Source of the DNA: Christensenellaceae bacterium | GTDB lineage: Bacteria; Bacillota; Clostridia; Christensenellales; Borkfalkiaceae | Length of the DNA stretch: 64,000 nt | Assembly (NCBI GenBank): GCA_948890655.1 | Contig: CAQTYU010000002.1 | Location: forward strand, 1-64,000 | Direction of reading: 5' to 3' | Shown: positions 61,525 through 64,000 of the stretch, piece after piece | Position numbering within the stretch: the first letter of the stretch is position 1 | Layout of the letters: each line of letters opens with the position of its first letter | Program-made: the position numbers and the translations under genes | The notes under the pieces: model-generated | Seen by the model: the letters and a program-made list of their open reading frames with translations, nothing else | The model's database searches: none | Told to the model about the DNA's origin: nothing

Positions 61525-63741
61525 ATTGTACCACTCGTCGTTTACAAGGTTGGGTATTTTGACCTGCGGCGACGTTCCGGTACTGTTAACGTTTATCGGC
61601 GGCAAGGAGATTTCCTTGCCGTATATTTTATTTTCGCCGTCGAAATAGTACGGTGTGACCGAATAAACGTAGCAACCGTTATCAGGGGTATCAGAAATAG
61701 TTTCTTGCCATTTTCCGTCGTAAATTACTTCAAAATGCCCATTAAAACTACGTTTTATAAGATATGCATAGTACTTTGTCTGACATAATAAGATGTTTAC
61801 GGTACCGTTTTTAACGGAAATTTCAGGGCTTCGTATTTCAGGGGAAGAAAATTTCGTACTCTTTTCTTTCGGCTCGTTTCCAGAAACGACTTTGACTTCC
61901 AATACGTTAAGCTTGGGCGACAGGTCGTCTGCAAGAATGATTTTGTTGTCGTTATAATAGTCCTCGGCGTCGATTTTTACGGTGGAGGTACCCTCGTTGG
62001 TGTCGAGATTTTTCGGTGTGTGGTCCCCGTAAAGTTTGCCGAGTATTCCTTTAACGTATCCGCAACAACTTCCGCCGCCTGTAACGTTTAGCCGTTTCAT
62101 ATCTTTATCGCCTAACCATACTCCAATGCAATGTTCTGAAGTATAACTTATAGCATAAGCGTCCGTGTTGCCCTCGGAATTTCCGCAGGTTCCCGTTTTT
62201 GTGGCGACGTCGAAGCCGATTCCCGCAAGGCTTTTTGCTGTTCCGCTTTTAGATGTTTCAATAAGCATCTCGTTCATAAGAGAGCAGGTGCCCGCAGAGA
62301 AAACGTGACCGGGCGTAGTTTCCGCCTTATAAATCGTCTTTCCGCTATTCGAAATGATTTCTTTTATAAAATGCGACGGAGCGTATTTCCCGCCGTTCGA
62401 AAATATTGAAAAACGGTCAGCTAGTTCTTTTAAGGTGAGCCCGTACTTCATTCCACCAAGCGCAAGCGATAAGTTCCTTTCGTCGTCCTCAAGCGAGATG
62501 TTCATTCTGGTAAGATATTTTTCCACCGTATCCAAAGTAAGCGAGTTCAGGGTTTTAACGGCGGGCACGTTGTAACTGAATTTAAGGCTCTCGGCAACGG
62601 TTACGTAGCCGTGATATTTTTTATCGTAATTTTCAGGCGAATAGCCGCCGAAATCAATCCTTTCGTCAAGAATTTTAGTAAAAGGGCTTAAAAGCTTTTC
62701 CTCGATTGCCGGCGCGTACACAAGCGCGGGCTTAATTGTCGAACCCGGTTGTCGCCGCACGTTGCCTACGGTGGACTTAAAAGCGCTTACTCCGCCCGCC
62801 GCAGAGGTAACTATTATCGCGTTATCCGTTTCAAAGTTCAGCCCCTCGATATAACTTTGCAGTCCGTTGTCTAGGTAAGTCCTTATTATACACCTGCCTG
62901 TAAGGTCGTAAACGTTAATATCCAGCGTTTCCAGCTCGTCGAATACCGCGTTTATATAAGAAGAATTTTTCTCTCCGCTCACCGTCTGTACGGCGTTAAG
63001 GGGGGTGTTTATAGCGCTTTCGTATTCGTCTTGCCCGATATAACCGCATTCAAGCATAGATTTTAGCACTGTGTTGCGTTTAGCTAAGCTCTTTTCAGGG
63101 TTTTTGAAAGGTGAATAATTGTTGGGCGAGGTCAGCAGTCCTACCAAGGTCGCGCTCTCTGTCAAGGAAAGATTTTCGGCTTTTTTATCGAAATAGAACT
63201 CCGCCGCGCTCTGTAACCCGTAGCAGTGGTGTCCGAAATAAATGGTGTTCAAATACATTTCCAGAATTTCGTCCTTGGAATATGCTCGTTCTAATTGTTT
63301 CGTTAGGCGGATTTCGTTAAGTTTTCTTGTTATGGTTTTATCGTTTGAAAGGTGAGTGTTTTTAATAAGCTGTTGGCTTATAGTCGAAGCACCTTCCTTG
63401 AACGAGCGGGAAGCGATATTAGTAAACAGCGCCTTAATCATTCGCTTGTAATTAAGTCCGTTGTGTGAGTAAAAGGCTCTGTCCTCGCTGGCAATAAACG
63501 CGTTTATAGTATGCGGAGTCAGATTTTCAATCTCTACGCTCTTGTTTTTCCCCGAAACGGACGCGCTGGTAATTTCGTTACCGTTGTCGTCGTAAATTAT
63601 TACGTTTTGATTTGGTTTAATAAGCTTGCTTTCGTCGAGTTTTGCGTCTTTGGTTATTATAAAGAATGCTGCGGTAAGCGATAACGCAACGACCAGAAAA
63701 CTCAGAGAGATGATAAGCGATACTTTCAGAAATTTCGTCAT
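61519..63741 (-). CDS. Class A penicillin-binding protein (transglycosylase-transpeptidase)
   Basis: A bifunctional peptidoglycan synthase of the PBP1A group. The 740-residue protein has a transmembrane helix (about 8-30), a GT51 transglycosylase domain with catalytic Glu86 in SEDRAFYSH and GASTISQQL, and a transpeptidase domain with STIK (334-337), SYN (389-391) and KTGT (515-518). The C-terminal 120 residues look like a fibronectin/Ig-type beta domain. It is monocistronic and convergent with thiI, with a 6-base overlap at the 3' ends. Confidence 0.95.
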   Translation of the reverse strand: MTKFLKVSLIISLSFLVVALSLTAAFFIITKDAKLDESKLIKPNQNVIIYDDNGNEITSASVSGKNKSVEIENLTPHTINAFIASEDRAFYSHNGLNYKRMIKALFTNIASRSFKEGASTISQQLIKNTHLSNDKTITRKLNEIRLTKQLERAYSKDEILEMYLNTIYFGHHCYGLQSAAEFYFDKKAENLSLTESATLVGLLTSPNNYSPFKNPEKSLAKRNTVLKSMLECGYIGQDEYESAINTPLNAVQTVSGEKNSSYINAVFDELETLDINVYDLTGRCIIRTYLDNGLQSYIEGLNFETDNAIIVTSAAGGVSAFKSTVGNVRRQPGSTIKPALVYAPAIEEKLLSPFTKILDERIDFGGYSPENYDKKYHGYVTVAESLKFSYNVPAVKTLNSLTLDTVEKYLTRMNISLEDDERNLSLALGGMKYGLTLKELADRFSIFSNGGKYAPSHFIKEIISNSGKTIYKAETTPGHVFSAGTCSLMNEMLIETSKSGTAKSLAGIGFDVATKTGTCGNSEGNTDAYAISYTSEHCIGVWLGDKDMKRLNVTGGGSCCGYVKGILGKLYGDHTPKNLDTNEGTSTVKIDAEDYYNDNKIILADDLSPKLNVLEVKVVSGNEPKEKSTKFSSPEIRSPEISVKNGTVNILLCQTKYYAYLIKRSFNGHFEVIYDGKWQETISDTPDNGCYVYSVTPYYFDGENKIYGKEISLPPINVNSTGTSPQVKIPNLVNDEWYNL

Positions 63742-63784
63742 TGCAAATAGTATTTATAAAATTTGTAAATTGTTGCAAATTTTA

Positions 63785-63813
63785 TTGAAAAATTTCCTTA
63801 AAAATTATATAAT
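63785..63813 (+). promoter_or_regulatory. miaB promoter
   Basis: TTGAAA (63785-63790), 17-base spacer, TATAAT (63808-63813), 9 bases before the ATG, which would give a leader of only a few bases. Confidence 0.65.
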
Positions 63814-63822
63814 CTATCTATA

Positions 63823-64000
63823 ATGACCAAGTATTATCACATAACGACGTACGGCTGTCAGATGAACGTACACGAATCGGAAAAAATAGCGGGGATACTG
63901 TCCGAACTCGGCTATGAAAGCTGCGAAAGAATAGAGGACGCAGATATCGCCGTGTTCAATACCTGCTGTATACGAGAGAACGCGGAAAACCACGCTTTCG
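63823..64000 (+). CDS. miaB: tRNA-2-methylthio-N6-dimethylallyladenosine synthase MiaB (5' part)
   Basis: Only the first 59 codons are in the window. They read [20 protein letters not shown] and later [10 protein letters not shown], the N-terminal cluster-binding cysteines of the MiaB subfamily (GCQMN rather than the GCDKN of RimO). The enzyme adds a methylthio group to A37 of tRNAs. No ribosome site is visible; the promoter lies so close that initiation is probably leaderless or nearly so. The gene continues past the window edge. Confidence 0.93.
   Translation, partial: MTKYYHITTYGCQMNVHESEKIAGILSELGYESCERIEDADIAVFNTCCIRENAENHAF

Overview
The window looks like chromosomal DNA of a Gram-positive member of the Clostridia, probably an uncultured gut lineage of the Christensenellales type; the lineage is an inference. 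The evidence is TTGACA/TATAAT promoters with 17-bp spacers, AGGAGG ribosome sites, RNase Y, SpoVG, MraZ, an mDAP-type MurE (DNPR motif), an ECF vitamin transporter and ThiI without a rhodanese domain. I found no insertion sequence, prophage, integrase or CRISPR array. Most genes are core housekeeping genes, with one accessory block.

Layout. (1) 165-3346: a small Cys-rich membrane protein, then a probable pantothenate ECF S component, coaX and hom. (2) 3395-8022, minus strand: polyamine uptake operon potABCD, behind a leader of about 280 nt that ends in a terminator-like hairpin. (3) 8432-21176, accessory: tRNA-Ser, an amidohydrolase overlapping an Mrr-type nuclease, gdhA, an AEC carrier, a TetR/ABC/FtsX-permease cassette, a TetR/SDR/condensation-type acyltransferase cassette, and a LysR-linked group containing an internally deleted flavin reductase. 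(4) 21224-22530: tRNA-Arg, rpsT, murI. (5) 22640-37995: a rearranged division and cell-wall (dcw) cluster, mraZ-rsmH-ftsL-like-ftsI-murE-mraY-murD-ftsW-murA-ftsQ | ftsA-ftsZ | spoVG(-) | murC. murF and murG are absent here. (6) 38284-48727: ftsK, rimO, pgsA, cinA, recA, nadE, rny. (7) 48786-53949: a DUF4375 protein, a PadR regulator joined to a four-helix membrane domain, a divergent acyl-ACP thioesterase, and a YgjP-like peptidase. (8) 53954-64000: carA with an attenuator-like leader, a carB-dapF fusion, a NifS-type desulfurase with thiI, a convergent class A PBP, and the start of miaB.

How the genes fit together. Regions 4 and 5 supply peptidoglycan precursors (murI, murA, murC, murD, murE, mraY) and the division machine (ftsI, ftsW, ftsQ, ftsA, ftsZ, ftsK). 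The DapF-like domain fused to CarB would link mDAP supply to this wall chemistry, but one of its two catalytic cysteines is replaced by alanine.

The strongest candidates for undescribed biology are: the pot operon leader RNA; the membrane-tethered PadR facing a thioesterase across a centred palindrome; the CarB-DapF fusion; a structured 162-bp unit between identical 17-bp repeats inside the dcw cluster; and the sequestered murA ribosome site. All functions are read from sequence motifs and family knowledge; no database search was possible.
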